Assembly (NCBI RefSeq): GCF_004138295.1
Contig: NZ_SCFM01000012.1
Coordinates: forward strand, 1 to 64,000
Length of the DNA stretch: 64,000 nt
Direction: 5' to 3'
From: Ectobacillus funiculus
Lineage (GTDB): Bacteria > Bacillota > Bacilli > Bacillales > Bacillaceae_G
Each line of letters opens with the position of its first letter. Positions within the stretch are counted from its first letter, which is position 1. Under the pieces are notes generated by a model. It had not been told where the DNA came from, ran no database searches, and saw nothing but the letters and a program-made list of their open reading frames with translations. Made by a program: the position numbers and the translations under genes. Shown in pieces: positions 26,375 through 37,024 of the stretch.

Positions 26375-28621
26375 CTACACCTGTATGTCTGATGTTGGCT
26401 CCGGTTCTCTTTTCGTTCTGCCCTTCTTCAGACGGTTCTTCTCAAGAATCAGCCAAATTTGCGAAGCAACGAAGACCGAGGAATATGTTCCAACAACTAG
26501 TCCGATTAACAAAGCTAATGAGAAGTTACGAAGAGATTCACTTCCGAAAATCAATAACGCGATAACCGGTAAAAGAACCGTTAATACCGTGTTGATCGAA
26601 CGTCCAAGCGTTTGACGGATACTCATATTCACAATATCCTCTAGGTCAGCTGCAGACCGAATCTTCTTTTTCTCTTTATACAGTTGTCGATTTCGGTCAA
26701 ATGTTACGATAGAATCATTAATCGAATAACCTACAATTGTTAGTACAGCTGCAATAAACGGTAAATCTACTTCCAAGCGCAATATGCTGAACACCATAAT
26801 GATGAAAAAGGCATCATGCAAGAGTGCTAACACAGCAGATATTGCATACGTAAAACGAAAACGGAAGCTCACGTATAAAATGATACCAACCGATGCGATG
26901 AGCACGGAAATTAACGCATTGCGTGCAATCTCCTTCCCGATTGTTGGTGAAACAGTACTCACATTCGGCTCATTTCCATACTTGCTTTTTATTGCATCTT
27001 TCAGTCCCGCAATCTCTTCCTTCGAAAGAACCCCGTGCGTCCGCACAGCTGCTCCTTCGTTTTTCGTACCTGTTAGTACGATATCCTCAGGATCAATATT
27101 CAGCTTTTGGAGGTCCGCTTTCAGTTCAGAAGCAACAATTGTTTTGTTACTTGTCACATCAATACGCGTTCCGCTTGAAAAGTCGATACTAAGATTTAAA
27201 CGGAACAATGATACAGCAATAATCCCTACGACAACTGCTACAATCGAGAAAATCAAAAAGCGATTTCCTACTTTTACAAAGTCTATACGATCAAATTTAG
27301 TCGGTGCATACTCTACACCTTTTGAAAGAGAAATAACATCCCGGCGTTTTACACCAAAATACCCTATCTTCTTATCAAATAAACGGCTCTTTACAAGGAG
27401 ACCTAATAATAGGCGTGTTCCCCCAACATTTGTAACGAATCCAATAATAAGGCTGACAATTAAACTCGTCGCAAAGCCTTTTACCGAGCTTGTGCCGTAT
27501 ACGAATAAAACGACAGCAGCTAGCAATGTTGTAATATGCGCATCCAAAATCGTAAGAAAAGAATGCTTATTTCCAGCCCGATACGCGGCCATCACTGATT
27601 TTCCGATTTTCAGCTCTTCTTTAAAACGCTCATCCGTAATGACGTTCGCGTCAACAGCGATACCGACACCGAGTATAAGAGCCGCGATACCCGGAAGCGT
27701 CAAAACGGCATGCATCCAATGAAAAGTAACGAGCGTAATATATGTATACAATGTTAACATAATCACCGCAACGAGTCCTGGAAGACGGTAATAGGCAATC
27801 ATAAACAAGAAAACAAGAGCAATCCCAATTGCACCGGCAACGATTGTTTTTTGCAACGCAGTTTCTCCATACTTGGCTCCAACAGATGTAGAATACAACT
27901 CTTTGAGCTCAACTGGCAACGCTCCAGCATTTAACAAGTTTGCAAGTTCCTTCGCTTCGGCTGCCGTAAAGTTTCCGACGATTGATACATCCGTTTGGGT
28001 AAATACTTGATTAACAGATGCTGCAGATAAGTATTTCGGCTTTACTTTTGCCGCCTCTGCTTTATAGGAATCCTTTCCTTCCTCAAAATCAAGCCAAATG
28101 ACCATTAAATTATCCGGCTTCATCGCAAGCACTTGCTCCGTTACACTTTTAAACTTATCCGCATCCTTTAAAGTAAGAGCTACGCTTGGCTTTCCTTGCT
28201 CGTCAAATGTTTGACTCGCACCGCCCGCCTTTAAATCAGCTCCGTCCATCAATACCTTGTCATTTATGTCACGGAATGTCAGCTTGGCTTGGGTTGCCAG
28301 AATCGATCTTGCCTTTGCTTGATCCTTCACGCCAGCAAGCTGTACCCGGATGCGGTCATTCCCTTCAATTTGAATGTTCGGCTCGCTTACACCAAGAACG
28401 TTAACACGCTTTTCAAGTGCCTCTACCGTACTTAACAATGTCTTGCGCGTCAGCTTCTCGCCTTCCTTCGCTGGCTTTACCTCATATAAAACCTCAAAGC
28501 CACCGCGCAAATCGAGTCCCAGATTGATACCTTGTGTAATATTCTTTGTTGTCGCTCCGATGATGCCGCCAATGAGCAACACAATTAAAAAGAAAGCCAC
28601 AATTCTGCTTTGTTTTGCCAT
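26375..28621 (-). CDS. secDF: Protein translocase subunit SecDF (fused)
   Basis: 748 residues from ATG at 28621; GGAGG is twelve bases upstream and an earlier in-frame ATG has no site. SecD and SecF are fused, as in Bacillus. SecD has a first helix at about 10-30, GLDLRGGFEVLYEV, a periplasmic P1 region and five helices around 265-410 with GVGIAVDANVI. The SecF half starts near 450 with FSIVAVVVGI, has SIDFSSGTR, and ends with GYSINDSIVTFDRNR and further helices. It is an RND-type motor that uses the proton gradient to pull exported proteins from SecYEG. Downstream of comN. Confidence 0.96.
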   Translation of the reverse strand: MAKQSRIVAFFLIVLLIGGIIGATTKNITQGINLGLDLRGGFEVLYEVKPAKEGEKLTRKTLLSTVEALEKRVNVLGVSEPNIQIEGNDRIRVQLAGVKDQAKARSILATQAKLTFRDINDKVLMDGADLKAGGASQTFDEQGKPSVALTLKDADKFKSVTEQVLAMKPDNLMVIWLDFEEGKDSYKAEAAKVKPKYLSAASVNQVFTQTDVSIVGNFTAAEAKELANLLNAGALPVELKELYSTSVGAKYGETALQKTIVAGAIGIALVFLFMIAYYRLPGLVAVIMLTLYTYITLVTFHWMHAVLTLPGIAALILGVGIAVDANVITDERFKEELKIGKSVMAAYRAGNKHSFLTILDAHITTLLAAVVLFVYGTSSVKGFATSLIVSLIIGFVTNVGGTRLLLGLLVKSRLFDKKIGYFGVKRRDVISLSKGVEYAPTKFDRIDFVKVGNRFLIFSIVAVVVGIIAVSLFRLNLSIDFSSGTRIDVTSNKTIVASELKADLQKLNIDPEDIVLTGTKNEGAAVRTHGVLSKEEIAGLKDAIKSKYGNEPNVSTVSPTIGKEIARNALISVLIASVGIILYVSFRFRFTYAISAVLALLHDAFFIIMVFSILRLEVDLPFIAAVLTIVGYSINDSIVTFDRNRQLYKEKKKIRSAADLEDIVNMSIRQTLGRSINTVLTVLLPVIALLIFGSESLRNFSLALLIGLVVGTYSSVFVASQIWLILEKNRLKKGRTKREPEPTSDIQV

Positions 28622-28694
28622 TTCTGTCGATTGCCTCCTCATTCTCATACGAAACCATTATAGAAAGAAGCCTAGATACCTGTCAAATGAATGG

Positions 28695-28979
28695 TTATTT
28701 GTTTTCATACTCCTCAAACGACGAAAGCGGCGCCTTATATGCCTGCATCGTTAAATATGTCATGTAGTCACTTGTAGAGAGCGTCAAAACATCATTAACA
28801 AGCTGATGGATTTTAATTTCTTCTGGTAACTTTTTCCACTTTTTACTCTTCAAACATGTCCATATTTCCTGCTCTGTTACGCGATCATACCCGAGCATGT
28901 GAAATTCCTCCACCTTACTTTGCAGCACAACGGTAAGCTCCTGCCGATAAGCATCAATTCCAACTTCCTTATCAGTCAT
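28695..28979 (-). CDS. comN: Post-transcriptional regulator ComN
   Basis: 94 residues from ATG at 28979, seven bases after AAAGGAGG (a TTG codon just before is too close). It is a small acidic helical protein with VLQSKVEEFHMLGYDRVTEQ and WKKLPEEIKIHQLVNDVL, the ComN/YrzD family pattern. In B. subtilis comN lies at the same place between secDF and spoVB, and its product controls comE competence mRNA. No catalytic motif is expected. Confidence 0.85.
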   Translation of the reverse strand: MTDKEVGIDAYRQELTVVLQSKVEEFHMLGYDRVTEQEIWTCLKSKKWKKLPEEIKIHQLVNDVLTLSTSDYMTYLTMQAYKAPLSSFEEYENK

Positions 28980-29426
28980 CAAAAGTCCTCCTTTCGGGTA
29001 TCATCCCCATTACCATGTCAACCAGAGATTCTGTTATACACCTGTTTGTTCCCTTGACCTAGGGAACGGTTACAACGCATCACTCACAGCAGAGCGGCGG
29101 GCTAGGGTAGAACCCGGCAGCGTGTCTTCACCTAACTGATCAACGGACTGTATCATGCTAAGACAATTCCTTCTGCACTCACTCGTACCAAAAAGTAATG
29201 AACCACACTCTCTCAAATCTACAGGTTATAATTCGAAGGGGTTAGCTAAGAAATCATATTAGCCTAGCTCCTCTCTAGACCCCCAACGCCATATATACAG
29301 GCAATCATTTGCTAAGTAAAGGGCAATAAAAAAGCTTGTACATATACACCTTGTCATGCTTGACCCCACCGAGCGCATATAAATTATTGTAAATCATTCT
29401 ATGGCTTTTGAGAAGGTGGGAAACAA
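28980..29426. other. Gene-free divergent region between comN and spoVB
   Basis: No open frame or element A copy is found here. A GTTCCC...GGGAAC stem lies near 29048-29069. The spoVB promoter candidate is at 29354-29383. The middle part (29070-29330) shows no recognisable signal. Confidence 0.5.
29354..29383 (+). promoter_or_regulatory. Candidate sigma-E promoter of spoVB
   Basis: TCATGCT (29354-29360) and CATATAAAT (29375-29383) with a 14-bp spacer resemble the sigma-E consensus (KMATATT-N14-CATACANT) with several mismatches. spoVB is a mother-cell gene in B. subtilis, which supports the call. Confidence 0.45.
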
Positions 29427-30986
29427 ATGACGAAGCAAAGCTTTTTACGCGGAACGTTAATCTTAATTATTGCTGGTCTTGTCACAAGGGTGCTCGGCTT
29501 CGTAAATCGGATTGTGATGGCAAGGATTTTGGGAGAAGAAGGAGTCGGGCTGTATATGATGGCCGTTCCAACTTTTATTTTAGCGATCACCGTTACACAA
29601 ATCGGTCTGCCTGTCGCAATCGCTAAACTCGTTGCCGAAGCCGAAGCGATAGGAGACCAGCAAAAGGTTAAAAAGGTGTTAACCGTATCCCTTGCAGTGA
29701 CGCTTACCTTAAGTGTCGTCATTACGGCAGCTCTCATGGTTGCGGCACCGATTCTTTCTAAAACCGTTCTAACAGATTCTCGGACCTACTATCCGCTCAT
29801 AGCCATTTTGCCGGTTGTACCAATTATTGCCGTATCCTCCGTACTGCGCGGCTATTTCCAAGGAAAACAAAACATGAAGCCAGGCGCGTTTGCACAAGTA
29901 ATTGAACAGATTGTCCGCATTACCTTAATTGCTGTCTGTACACGCGCTTTCTTGCATCTTGGTGTAGAGTACGCAGCGGCTGGCGCAATGGTTTCAGCTG
30001 TAATCGGCGAGCTAGCTTCCCTCTTGTATATGCTGTTTATGTTTCACCGTGAAAAACACGTTGCCGTTCGTTCTCACTTTTTCCGTACGGTGAAAAACGG
30101 CAAGGATACACTCAGCTCACTGATGTCCGTCGCCCTCCCGACAACTGGGAGCCGCTTTATCGGTTCTGTTTCCTATTTTTTAGAGCCCATTGTTGTCGCT
30201 CGAAGCTTGGCGATGGCAGGCGTCACCGCCGAGGTTGCAACAAGGCAATATGGGGAATTAAACGGCTATGCGCTGCCACTTTTATTTTTGCCGTCCTTTA
30301 TCACATATGCCCTATCCACATCGCTTGTCCCCTCTATTAGTGAGGCGGCGGCAAAACAACAGCACCAGCTTGTCGAGTATCGGCTTCAGCAAGCACTCCG
30401 CTTGTCGTTTATTTCTGGGGGCTGGTCAGTCATTATTTTGTACGTATTTGCTTCTCCCATTATGACGCTTATGTATCACTCCGATCATGCAGCGGTGTTT
30501 GTAAAGGTGCTCGCTCCTTGTTTTATCTTTTACTACTTTCAAGGACCGCTCGCTTCTGTTTTACAAGCATTAAACATGGCAAAAACAGCAATGATCAACA
30601 GTCTAATCGGCTCAGTAGTAAAAATCATTGTTATCTTTGTTCTTGCCTCGCGTCCGGATTTTCAAATCATGGGCTTCGCGTTAGCCATTGTAGCCGGGCT
30701 TACAACCGTAACAATTCTGCACTATGCAACCTTGCTCAAACGCATTACCTTTACCATCTATGCAAAGGATTATATCTACGGTATGCTTGCGATTTTCTTA
30801 GCCGGATTTACTGGATTTTACTGCCATGAGCAGCTGACTTTTTCCGATTCACTTGGTATGCAGACACTGTGCTCCATTGTTGTCACAACAGCAGTATACA
30901 TTGTGCTGCTCATGATATTTCGTTTAATCCGAAAAGATGAACTGCGCCGAATTCCAGTACTCCGCAACCTATCCTTTCTAAAATGA
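29427..30986 (+). CDS. spoVB: Stage V sporulation protein B (MOP-family flippase)
   Basis: 519 residues with about fourteen membrane helices, the MATE/MOP-like fold of SpoVB and MurJ relatives. The start RGTLILIIAGLVTRVLGFVNRI and MARILGEEGVGLYMMAVPT are strongly typical, and SVLRGYFQGKQNM is the conserved cytoplasmic loop. SpoVB is needed for spore cortex formation and is thought to flip lipid-linked peptidoglycan precursor across the forespore outer membrane. AAGGTGGG precedes ATG. It is convergent with the DUF421 gene, sharing one terminator. Confidence 0.94.
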   Translation: MTKQSFLRGTLILIIAGLVTRVLGFVNRIVMARILGEEGVGLYMMAVPTFILAITVTQIGLPVAIAKLVAEAEAIGDQQKVKKVLTVSLAVTLTLSVVITAALMVAAPILSKTVLTDSRTYYPLIAILPVVPIIAVSSVLRGYFQGKQNMKPGAFAQVIEQIVRITLIAVCTRAFLHLGVEYAAAGAMVSAVIGELASLLYMLFMFHREKHVAVRSHFFRTVKNGKDTLSSLMSVALPTTGSRFIGSVSYFLEPIVVARSLAMAGVTAEVATRQYGELNGYALPLLFLPSFITYALSTSLVPSISEAAAKQQHQLVEYRLQQALRLSFISGGWSVIILYVFASPIMTLMYHSDHAAVFVKVLAPCFIFYYFQGPLASVLQALNMAKTAMINSLIGSVVKIIVIFVLASRPDFQIMGFALAIVAGLTTVTILHYATLLKRITFTIYAKDYIYGMLAIFLAGFTGFYCHEQLTFSDSLGMQTLCSIVVTTAVYIVLLMIFRLIRKDELRRIPVLRNLSFLK

Positions 30987-31018
30987 AACAGCCTCCGCGC
31001 ATGGAGGCTGTTTCATTT
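30981..31018. terminator. Bidirectional terminator between spoVB and the DUF421 gene
   Basis: A 16-bp perfect stem (AAATGAAACAGCCTCC / GGAGGCTGTTTCATTT) with a 6-nt loop overlaps the last codons of both convergent genes. Confidence 0.9.
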
Positions 31019-31675
31019 ATCTATTAAATCCACAAAAAACTCTCCATCCTGAAAGCTGCAATACGAAATTTCCCCAATATCCGGATAACCAAGCTCCTGC
31101 AGCTGTTGCCGGAGCCATACCTCCGTTTTTTTCATTTCGGATAAATTATCATACTGAACAAGCCCATCTAAGATAAGCGGAAATGTAAAGACCGGATTTT
31201 GTTTTTGGCTTTTTGGGTTGGGTTGCTTTTGAAACACTGACAAACGTCCGGATGGTTCCAAAATGGCGTATTCAACGTCGCGTAGATCTCCAATGTCTTT
31301 TTCGCGAAGCTGCACAAGCAAATCCTCAAAGTTATAGCGATTTTTGCGCATTTTCCGTTCATCTATTTTTCCGTCTCGAATTAAAATCACGGGCTCTCCG
31401 TCAAGAAGTTTGCGCAATTTTTGACTTTTTATTGACACTAACGCCAGAGTGATTTGAATGAGCATTAAGGTCACCATCGGAATAATTTGATCCACAAGGG
31501 GCTTCTCCCTATCCTCAATCGCGATGATCGCAATCTCACCAAGCATAATAAAGACGACCAAATCCAACACACTCAGTTCACCAATTTCCCGTTTGCCCAT
31601 CAGGCGAAAAATTACTAAAATAACACCGTATAATAAGATAGTCCTCCAGACAATTTCAAGCTCTTGCCATCCCAT
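31013..31675 (-). CDS. yrbG: DUF421 membrane protein, YrbG-like
   Basis: 220 residues from ATG at 31675, which has AGGAG nine bases upstream; an earlier in-frame ATG is too close to its purine run. Three N-terminal helices (about 10-90) surround the motif GELSVLDLVVFIMLGEIA. The soluble part has EPVILIRDGKIDERKMRKNRYNFEDL, typical of DUF421. The position next to spoVB and yrzE is that of B. subtilis yrbG. The paralogue at 13038-13715 has the same layout but low sequence identity. Confidence 0.88.
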   Translation of the reverse strand: MGWQELEIVWRTILLYGVILVIFRLMGKREIGELSVLDLVVFIMLGEIAIIAIEDREKPLVDQIIPMVTLMLIQITLALVSIKSQKLRKLLDGEPVILIRDGKIDERKMRKNRYNFEDLLVQLREKDIGDLRDVEYAILEPSGRLSVFQKQPNPKSQKQNPVFTFPLILDGLVQYDNLSEMKKTEVWLRQQLQELGYPDIGEISYCSFQDGEFFVDLIDK

Positions 31676-31822
31676 ACTCTCATTCTCCTCTTCTGCCATA
31701 CTCCATTATTATCTTTCCCGAGGCTTGCAGAACTATCACGCAATTTTTCATTCCTCATTCACTAGAAATTAGTCTATCTCAGCAGGTTATTCAATATGCT
31801 TGTATTATAAGGAGGGATCCAC

Positions 31823-32203
31823 ATGTCATCGACAAAACGATTAGGAGTAGCTGTCCTGTTTGGTTTAGGAACACTTCTTGCGTTAGCTGCGCTCACAAGT
31901 CTCATTATAGCTATGCTGCTGAAAATGACAGAGCTAGATGAGGCCAATTTGGCAATTACTATTATGATTCTTGCAATTATCTCTATGATTATTGCCGGCT
32001 TCATCTCGGGATTAAAAGCAAAAGTCAGAGGCTGGTTTGCTGGGGGGGCAACAGGCGTTGCCTACTCTGTTCTTGTTTTTCTTTTCAACTATCTGGGCCA
32101 TTCACAAGGGCTTTCAAGTGAGAATATGCTGTACCAGCTTGGTCTCATCGCCGCAAGCATGATCGGGGGCATTTTCGGAGTAAATGCCGCAAAGAAGGAG
32201 TAA
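31823..32203 (+). CDS. yrzE: TIGR04086 family membrane protein, YrzE-like
   Basis: 126 residues with four predicted membrane helices (about 8-35, 43-65, 68-90 and 103-122). GFISGLKAKVRGWFAGGATGVAYS in the middle and the GIFGVNAAKKE tail are typical of this small Firmicute family. Function is unknown. AAGGAGGGATCC precedes the ATG. Its stop codon TAA is the first triplet of an element A fragment. Confidence 0.85.
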   Translation: MSSTKRLGVAVLFGLGTLLALAALTSLIIAMLLKMTELDEANLAITIMILAIISMIIAGFISGLKAKVRGWFAGGATGVAYSVLVFLFNYLGHSQGLSSENMLYQLGLIAASMIGGIFGVNAAKKE

Positions 32204-32243
32204 GGAAAGCTCACCGATTGGCGATTCGTTATTTACGCCGAGA
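32201..32243 (+). repeat. Element A, head fragment
   Basis: TAAGGAAAGCTCACCGATTG then GCGATTCG matches the opening of element A with substitutions; the tail is missing. It begins at the yrzE stop codon. Confidence 0.6.
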
Positions 32244-32308
32244 GCCCCTTTCTCTACAACAGACATCTTATGAAGGCTAAATAGCGCCCCAAACATATAT
32301 TTGGAAAC

Positions 32309-32343
32309 AAAAAAACTTGGCACTTTATATGCCAAGTTTTTTT
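32309..32343 (-). terminator. Terminator of yajC
   Basis: A 14-bp perfect stem (AAAAAAACTTGGCA / TGCCAAGTTTTTTT) with a 7-nt loop, two bases past the yajC stop. Confidence 0.92.
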
Positions 32344-32344
32344 A

Positions 32345-32614
32345 TTATGCTTGCTGCTTTTTCACTTCACGTACCGCATTGCGATCAAACGTTAAACGAG
32401 ATCCGTCACTTCCTACTAGAACAAGCGTCGTATCAGTAACAGAATCAACGATGCCATGCATTCCGCCGATTGTAATGACTTGATCACCCTTTTGCAAGCT
32501 GCTTTGCATTTGCGCTACTGACTTTTGACGCTTTTGCTGCGGACGGATTAATAGAAAATAAAACACCGCAAACATTAAGACAAGTGGCAACACCTGCGTT
32601 ACTAAACTGTTCAT
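32345..32614 (-). CDS. yajC: Preprotein translocase subunit YajC
   Basis: 89 residues. One N-terminal helix (about 5-23, LVLMFAVFYFLLIRPQQKR) with the RPQQKR signature is followed by a small beta domain (GDQVITIGGMHGIVDSV). It is an accessory partner of SecDF in the membrane. The site AAAAAGGAGGAG precedes ATG. It follows tgt in the ruvA-ruvB-queA-tgt-yajC line, as in many bacteria. Confidence 0.95.
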   Translation of the reverse strand: MNSLVTQVLPLVLMFAVFYFLLIRPQQKRQKSVAQMQSSLQKGDQVITIGGMHGIVDSVTDTTLVLVGSDGSRLTFDRNAVREVKKQQA

Positions 32615-32650
32615 GCCTTACTCCTCCTTTTTAAGTCTCGTATGTATGAC

Positions 32651-33805
<1,155 letters not shown>

Positions 33806-33852
33806 TCACATACAAAAGAAAAACAATTCGTACTATATAGCAACTAACACCA

Positions 33853-33917
33853 TCAAAAATTTCTCGCTACGTCGAAAGGTCTTCCAGCTAGAAATTTATA
33901 CTTTCCTACAGTGTTAA
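33853..33917 (+). repeat. Element A, tail-only copy at the queA stop
   Basis: CAAAAATTTCTCGCTACGTC, CTTCCAGCTAGAAATTTATAC and CCTACAGTG form the foldback tail without a head. Its right end reaches the queA stop codon (33914-33916), and the tail could act as the end of the queA message. Confidence 0.7.
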
Positions 33918-34939
33918 ATTAAAAGCATCGCATCTCCAAAGCTGAAGAAGCGATATTTTTCCTTCACCGCTTCCTCATACGCATGAATTACATGCTCTCT
34001 CCCTGCAAGCGCACTAACGAGCATAATAAGCGTCGATTTCGGCAAATGAAAATTTGTAATGAGTCCATCAATTGCTTTAAATTGATAACCCGGATAAATG
34101 AAAATATCCGTCCAGCCGGAAACAGCGCGGAATTCACCGAATTGAGATGCAATTGTTTCAAGCGTACGCGTGGACGTTGTCCCGACCGTAATAATGCGTC
34201 CGCCATCTTGCTTCACGCGGTTTAACAGCGCAGCTGTCTCTTTAGACATATGATAGTATTCCGAGTGCATCTCATGCTCTTCGATCGCACTAGCTGCTAC
34301 TGGACGAAATGTTCCAAGTCCAACATGGAGCGTAATAAAAGCGATATGCACACCGCGATCGCGAATCAGCTGCAAAAGCTCTTCTGTGAAATGCAGACCC
34401 GCAGTTGGTGCTGCCGCTGAGCCAACCTCGCGCGCAAATACAGTTTGATAACGATCGCGATCCTCTAGGCGCTCTTTAATATAAGGAGGAAGCGGCATTT
34501 CGCCAAGTTCATCCAGAATTTCATAGAAAATGCCCTCATACGAAAATTGCAGCAATCGCCCGCCTTGCTCCCCTATACCAGTGCATATCGCCTTCAGTCT
34601 ACCCTCGCCAAACGACAGTACAGTTCCTTCCTTCACACGCTTTGCCGGCTTAACAAGCGTTTCCCAGCAATCATTCTCTTCCTGCTTTAGAAGTAAAACT
34701 TCAATATGCGCACCTGTATCCTCTTTTACACCGTAAAGACGTGCAGGCATTACTTTTGTTTCATTTAGTACAAGACAATCTCCTGGATTTAAGTATGAAA
34801 GAACATCAGCAAAATGCTTATGCTCAATCTCACCGCTTTGCCGATGCAGTACCATTAGGCGGGAGCTTTCACGTTTTTCTAGCGGTGTTTGAGCAATAAG
34901 CTCCTCCGGCAATTCAAAATCAAATAAACTAATATCCAT
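33914..34939 (-). CDS. queA: S-adenosylmethionine:tRNA ribosyltransferase-isomerase
   Basis: 341 residues. [17 protein letters not shown] at the start, [22 protein letters not shown] near 60 and [12 protein letters not shown] near 180 are all QueA hallmarks, as is [13 protein letters not shown]. It transfers and isomerises the ribose of SAM to preQ1 in tRNA, giving epoxyqueuosine. AGGTGG precedes ATG. An element A tail lies between its stop and the tgt start, about 130 bp away. Confidence 0.96.
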   Translation of the reverse strand: MDISLFDFELPEELIAQTPLEKRESSRLMVLHRQSGEIEHKHFADVLSYLNPGDCLVLNETKVMPARLYGVKEDTGAHIEVLLLKQEENDCWETLVKPAKRVKEGTVLSFGEGRLKAICTGIGEQGGRLLQFSYEGIFYEILDELGEMPLPPYIKERLEDRDRYQTVFAREVGSAAAPTAGLHFTEELLQLIRDRGVHIAFITLHVGLGTFRPVAASAIEEHEMHSEYYHMSKETAALLNRVKQDGGRIITVGTTSTRTLETIASQFGEFRAVSGWTDIFIYPGYQFKAIDGLITNFHLPKSTLIMLVSALAGREHVIHAYEEAVKEKYRFFSFGDAMLLI

Positions 34940-34953
34940 AATTCCACCTATTC

Positions 34954-35154
34954 CTATTTAAATCTTCCTATTACATACAAAATAAGCGACAATACAATAC
35001 TAATTAAAATGGATGTTACAATGGGAAAGTAAAAAGTAACATTTCCTTTTTTAACTAAAATATCCCCCGGAAGCTTGCCGATAAGCCTCCAAACAAGACC
35101 GATCACAATAAACAAAACACCGAGAGTCAAAAATAATTTTGAAAAATCCATCAT
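34954..35154 (-). CDS. DUF2905 small membrane protein
   Basis: 66 residues with two helices (about 6-25 and 42-62) around the conserved [20 protein letters not shown] loop of DUF2905. The function is unknown. Its ATGATG start overlaps the ruvB stop TGA, so it is coupled to ruvB and lies in the ruvA-ruvB-queA-tgt operon. Either of the two adjacent ATG codons may be used. Confidence 0.85.
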   Translation of the reverse strand: MMDFSKLFLTLGVLFIVIGLVWRLIGKLPGDILVKKGNVTFYFPIVTSILISIVLSLILYVIGRFK

Positions 35155-36152
35155 TGCTTCGGTGCCTCTCGCTGAAAATGCTCATATGCCAAAGAGGTAG
35201 CGATGCGTCCACGCGGCGTACGCTGCAGAAAACCGATTTGTAATAAGTACGGCTCGTATACGTCCTCAATTGTATGCGCCTCTTCACCGATTGTCGCTGC
35301 TACTGTATCCAAACCAACTGGACCACCCCGAAATTTATCAATAATGCCAAGTAATAACTTATGGTCAATATGATCCAAACCAAGCTTGTCGACCTGAAGC
35401 AGTTCTAGCGCTGTTTGGGTAATTTCAAAGGTAATAATGCCGTTTCCGCGCACCTGAGCAAAATCCCGTACACGGCGCAGCAAACGGTTAGCGATACGCG
35501 GGGTTCCGCGTGATCTTCTTCCGATTTCATGAGCAGCCGATGCTTCAATTTCAATCGTAAACACATCTGCTGTTCGTTCAACGATATGGGACAACTGATT
35601 CACGTCATAATATTCCAAGCGGCTTAACACACCGAAACGATCACGCAGCGGGGCGCTGAGCGCGCCAGCACGCGTCGTTGCACCTACGAGAGTAAATGGC
35701 GGCAAATCCAAGCGGACTGATCGGGCAGAAGGACCTTTTCCAATCACAATATCAAGACAAAAATCCTCCATTGCCGGATAGAGTACTTCCTCTACTGTAC
35801 GCGGCAAACGATGAATTTCGTCAATAAACAAAACGTCTCCTGGCTCAAGAGCCGTTAGCACTGCCGCCAGATCACCGGGACGCTCAATTGCCGGGCCTGA
35901 TGTCGTGCGTATATGCACTCCCATCTCCACTGCTATAATATTTGCTAAAGTTGTTTTCCCTAATCCAGGTGGACCATATAATAAAACATGATCGAGTGTT
36001 TCCTCTCGCAATTTTGCAGCTTCAATGAAAATTTCCAAATTATGTTTTACTTTTTCCTGACCGATATATTGCTTTAACGTTTGCGGTCTGAGCGAGTATT
36101 CAGATTCAGTATCCTCAAATACCGCTTCCCCAGAAACGAGACGTTCGTCCAC
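35151..36152 (-). CDS. ruvB: Holliday junction branch migration ATPase RuvB
   Basis: 333 residues from GTG at 36152 (mature start VDERLVSG), six bases after GAGGTG; a GTG three codons earlier overlaps the ruvA stop. Walker A is [15 protein letters not shown] near 55, Walker B is [11 protein letters not shown] near 105, and sensor [18 protein letters not shown] lies near 155. The C-terminal winged helix ends [16 protein letters not shown]. Hexamers drive branch migration with RuvA. It follows ruvA by five bases. Confidence 0.97.
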   Translation of the reverse strand: MDERLVSGEAVFEDTESEYSLRPQTLKQYIGQEKVKHNLEIFIEAAKLREETLDHVLLYGPPGLGKTTLANIIAVEMGVHIRTTSGPAIERPGDLAAVLTALEPGDVLFIDEIHRLPRTVEEVLYPAMEDFCLDIVIGKGPSARSVRLDLPPFTLVGATTRAGALSAPLRDRFGVLSRLEYYDVNQLSHIVERTADVFTIEIEASAAHEIGRRSRGTPRIANRLLRRVRDFAQVRGNGIITFEITQTALELLQVDKLGLDHIDHKLLLGIIDKFRGGPVGLDTVAATIGEEAHTIEDVYEPYLLQIGFLQRTPRGRIATSLAYEHFQREAPKQ

Positions 36153-36157
36153 GATCC

Positions 36158-36772
36158 TCACCTCTTACCGTTTAATAGAAGACGAAGTGCCTTTTTAATA
36201 TATTCCTCGGTTGAAAGGGACTCTTTTTGCAGATCGGGCACAACGCGATTGATTTCGCGCTCCGCATAGCCAAGCGCCTTCAGTGCCTCCAATGCCTCCT
36301 CTAGCTCGCGGGCATTCCCCTCCTCATCAGAACGGGACGAGGCTGAAAATAAATCTGGCATAAAATCAGCCAACACATCTCCAAGCTTCCCCTTTAAATC
36401 AAGAATCATTTGCCGAGCTGTTTTCTTGCCGACACCTGGAAATTTCACAAGAAATGTCTCATTTTCCTGCTCAATCGCCTGCACAACCTGCTCAATTTGA
36501 CCAGCTGCCAAAATAGCTAGCCCCCCCTTTGGTCCGATGCCTGAAACGCCAAGCAGCTTCACAAACAAAGAACGCTCCTGTCTCGTCTGAAAGCCATATA
36601 AGGCCAATACATCTTCTCTAACGTACTGATATGTATAGACACGAACTGACTCCTTACTCGTTCGGAACGCATACGGATTTGGCGTCAAAATTTGGTATCC
36701 GATTCCGTTATGATCAATCACAACGTATTCCGGTCCCGTATATTCCACGCTTCCTGTAATATATTCAAACAA
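36158..36772 (-). CDS. ruvA: Holliday junction branch migration protein RuvA
   Basis: 204 residues from TTG at 36772, seven bases after GGGAGAGG. Domain I is the OB fold ([20 protein letters not shown]). Domain II has two helix-hairpin-helix motifs ([17 protein letters not shown] and [19 protein letters not shown]). A flexible linker precedes domain III (about 155-204), which contacts RuvB. A tetramer binds the four-way junction. Confidence 0.96.
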   Translation of the reverse strand: MFEYITGSVEYTGPEYVVIDHNGIGYQILTPNPYAFRTSKESVRVYTYQYVREDVLALYGFQTRQERSLFVKLLGVSGIGPKGGLAILAAGQIEQVVQAIEQENETFLVKFPGVGKKTARQMILDLKGKLGDVLADFMPDLFSASSRSDEEGNARELEEALEALKALGYAEREINRVVPDLQKESLSTEEYIKKALRLLLNGKR

Positions 36773-36860
36773 GGTACGACCTCTCCCTTTTTAGTCATGA
36801 CTTTCATTGTATCATAAGTTACCGAAAAAAGTACAAACACAGCGAGAGGTCTTAAATTTA

Positions 36861-36999
36861 TAAAGAAAACTCGCCGATTGGCGAGCCCTGCTCCCCGGGC
36901 GAAGACAGAGGCGTAGTTGCCCTTATACTTTATTCCTAAAATTTCTCCCTACGTCGGACGGGCTCTCTGCTAAAAATTTGTACTTTCCTAAGGTATAAG
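36861..36999 (+). repeat. Element A, full copy
   Basis: Head CTCGCCGATTGGCGAG, then GCTCCCCGGGCGAAGACAG and GGCGTAGTTGCCC, then a tail with changed arms (TAAAATTTCTCCC ... GCTAAAAATTTGTAC). It lies between bofC and ruvA. Confidence 0.85.
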
Positions 37000-37003
37000 A
37001 AAG

Positions 37004-37024
37004 AGACTAGCGGTCAGCTAGTCT
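37004..37024 (-). terminator. Terminator of bofC
   Basis: An 8-bp stem (AGACTAGC / GCTAGTCT) overlaps the bofC stop and is followed on the minus strand by CTTTCTTATACC. Confidence 0.7.

Noticed and set aside
2195-29260. Shared 16-mer GCTAAGAAATCATATT at 2195 and 29245
   Set aside because: One AT-rich 16-base match in 64 kb is about what chance gives, and the flanks do not extend the match.
13038-31675. The two DUF421 genes as a recent duplication
   Set aside because: They share the family layout, but their sequences differ widely and one has a conserved position beside spoVB, so they are old paralogues.
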